From positions 54,667 through 118,666 of the forward strand of contig JAJXYY010000007.1 in the NCBI GenBank assembly GCA_021780315.1: a DNA stretch of 64,000 nt, written 5' to 3'. The notes below the pieces were generated by a model that had not been told where the DNA came from, ran no database searches, and was given only the letters and a program-made list of their open reading frames with translations. Made by a program: the position numbers and the translations under genes. This document shows, one piece after another, positions 63,875 to 64,000 of the stretch (positions within the stretch are counted from its first letter, which is position 1; every line of letters starts with the position of its first letter). Origin of the DNA: Acidobacteriota bacterium (lineage in GTDB: Bacteria; Acidobacteriota; Terriglobia; Terriglobales; Acidobacteriaceae).

Positions 63875-64000
63875 CTAGTTGTGGTGGCTCAACAGGTTAT
63901 TCCGATCGATGCCAGAGCGGCTGATGGGCGGATGTTGGTTGAGACTAGCATGGGGTCGATGCCAGTTGTAGGTATTGAGCCAGGCGTGAAGCTGCTGGCT
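63875..64000 (-). mobile_element. C-terminal end of an IS481-type transposase, cut by the window edge
   Basis: The last 41 codons of a minus-strand reading frame end in TAG at 63875-63877. The peptide includes LHAWLNTYNWHRPHASLN and PPISR, followed by NNLLSHHN, which is the usual C-terminus of IS481-family DDE transposases. The catalytic part and the other end lie outside the window, so intactness cannot be judged. Terminal inverted repeats were not identified between 63793 and 63874. Confidence 0.75.

Overview
The window is chromosomal DNA of an Acidobacteriota member, most likely class Terriglobia (Acidobacteriaceae; the Granulicella/Terriglobus/Edaphobacter type). The evidence is three Oar-like TonB-dependent receptors with an N-terminal carboxypeptidase-regulatory domain, an Acidobacteria-type VWFA protein, many Tat- or Sec-exported sugar enzymes, high GC and tight gene packing. 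I saw no rRNA, tRNA, CRISPR array or phage module. The only mobile-element trace is the 3' end of an IS481-type transposase cut by the right edge.

Layout. 0.2-3.3 kb: an FHA-GAF-SpoIIE phosphatase, an ECF sigma factor translationally coupled to a small zinc-binding anti-sigma factor, and a small membrane protein. 3.4-13.8 kb: a TonB-dependent receptor flanked by two Tat-exported TIM-barrel isomerase/epimerase-like proteins, a large secreted LmbE/PIG-L protein and an APC permease. 13.8-21.6 kb: a second TonB receptor behind LacI-type operator-like sites, a strong terminator, then a compact TPR / AlkP-like / unknown-protein operon. 21.6-39.2 kb: a galactoside and glycerol block, consisting of GH42, glpF, glpK-glpD, a GH35-like/GH42/GH2 operon, lacI-GH36 and a GH5-like enzyme. 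39.3-46.3 kb: a three-repeat secreted protein, an IPT/TIG lipoprotein and a GH38 alpha-mannosidase. 46.5-51.0 kb: an ATP-pyrophosphatase, a GH13-like protein lacking its nucleophile, a GT4 glycosyltransferase and a PHP-type protein. 51.1-63.8 kb: LOG protein, HTH-TOBE protein, ABC-F ATPase, metallophosphoesterase, a third TonB receptor, a DPDRP-repeat protein, an orphan Opp/Dpp ATPase, a VWFA protein and an Old Yellow Enzyme.

The central observation is the 21.6-39.2 kb block. Three palindromes of form ATGTAA-N4-TTACAT lie one in each of its three divergent intergenic regions (GH42|glpF, glpKD|GH35-GH42-GH2, lacI-GH36|GH5-like), so one local LacI regulator could control the whole block. Exported beta-galactosidases plus an alpha-galactosidase, joined to a complete glycerol uptake, phosphorylation and oxidation set, suggest use of galactosyl-glycerols (galactolipid headgroups or floridoside-type compounds). 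The palindromes and gene order are read from the sequence; the substrate is inference.
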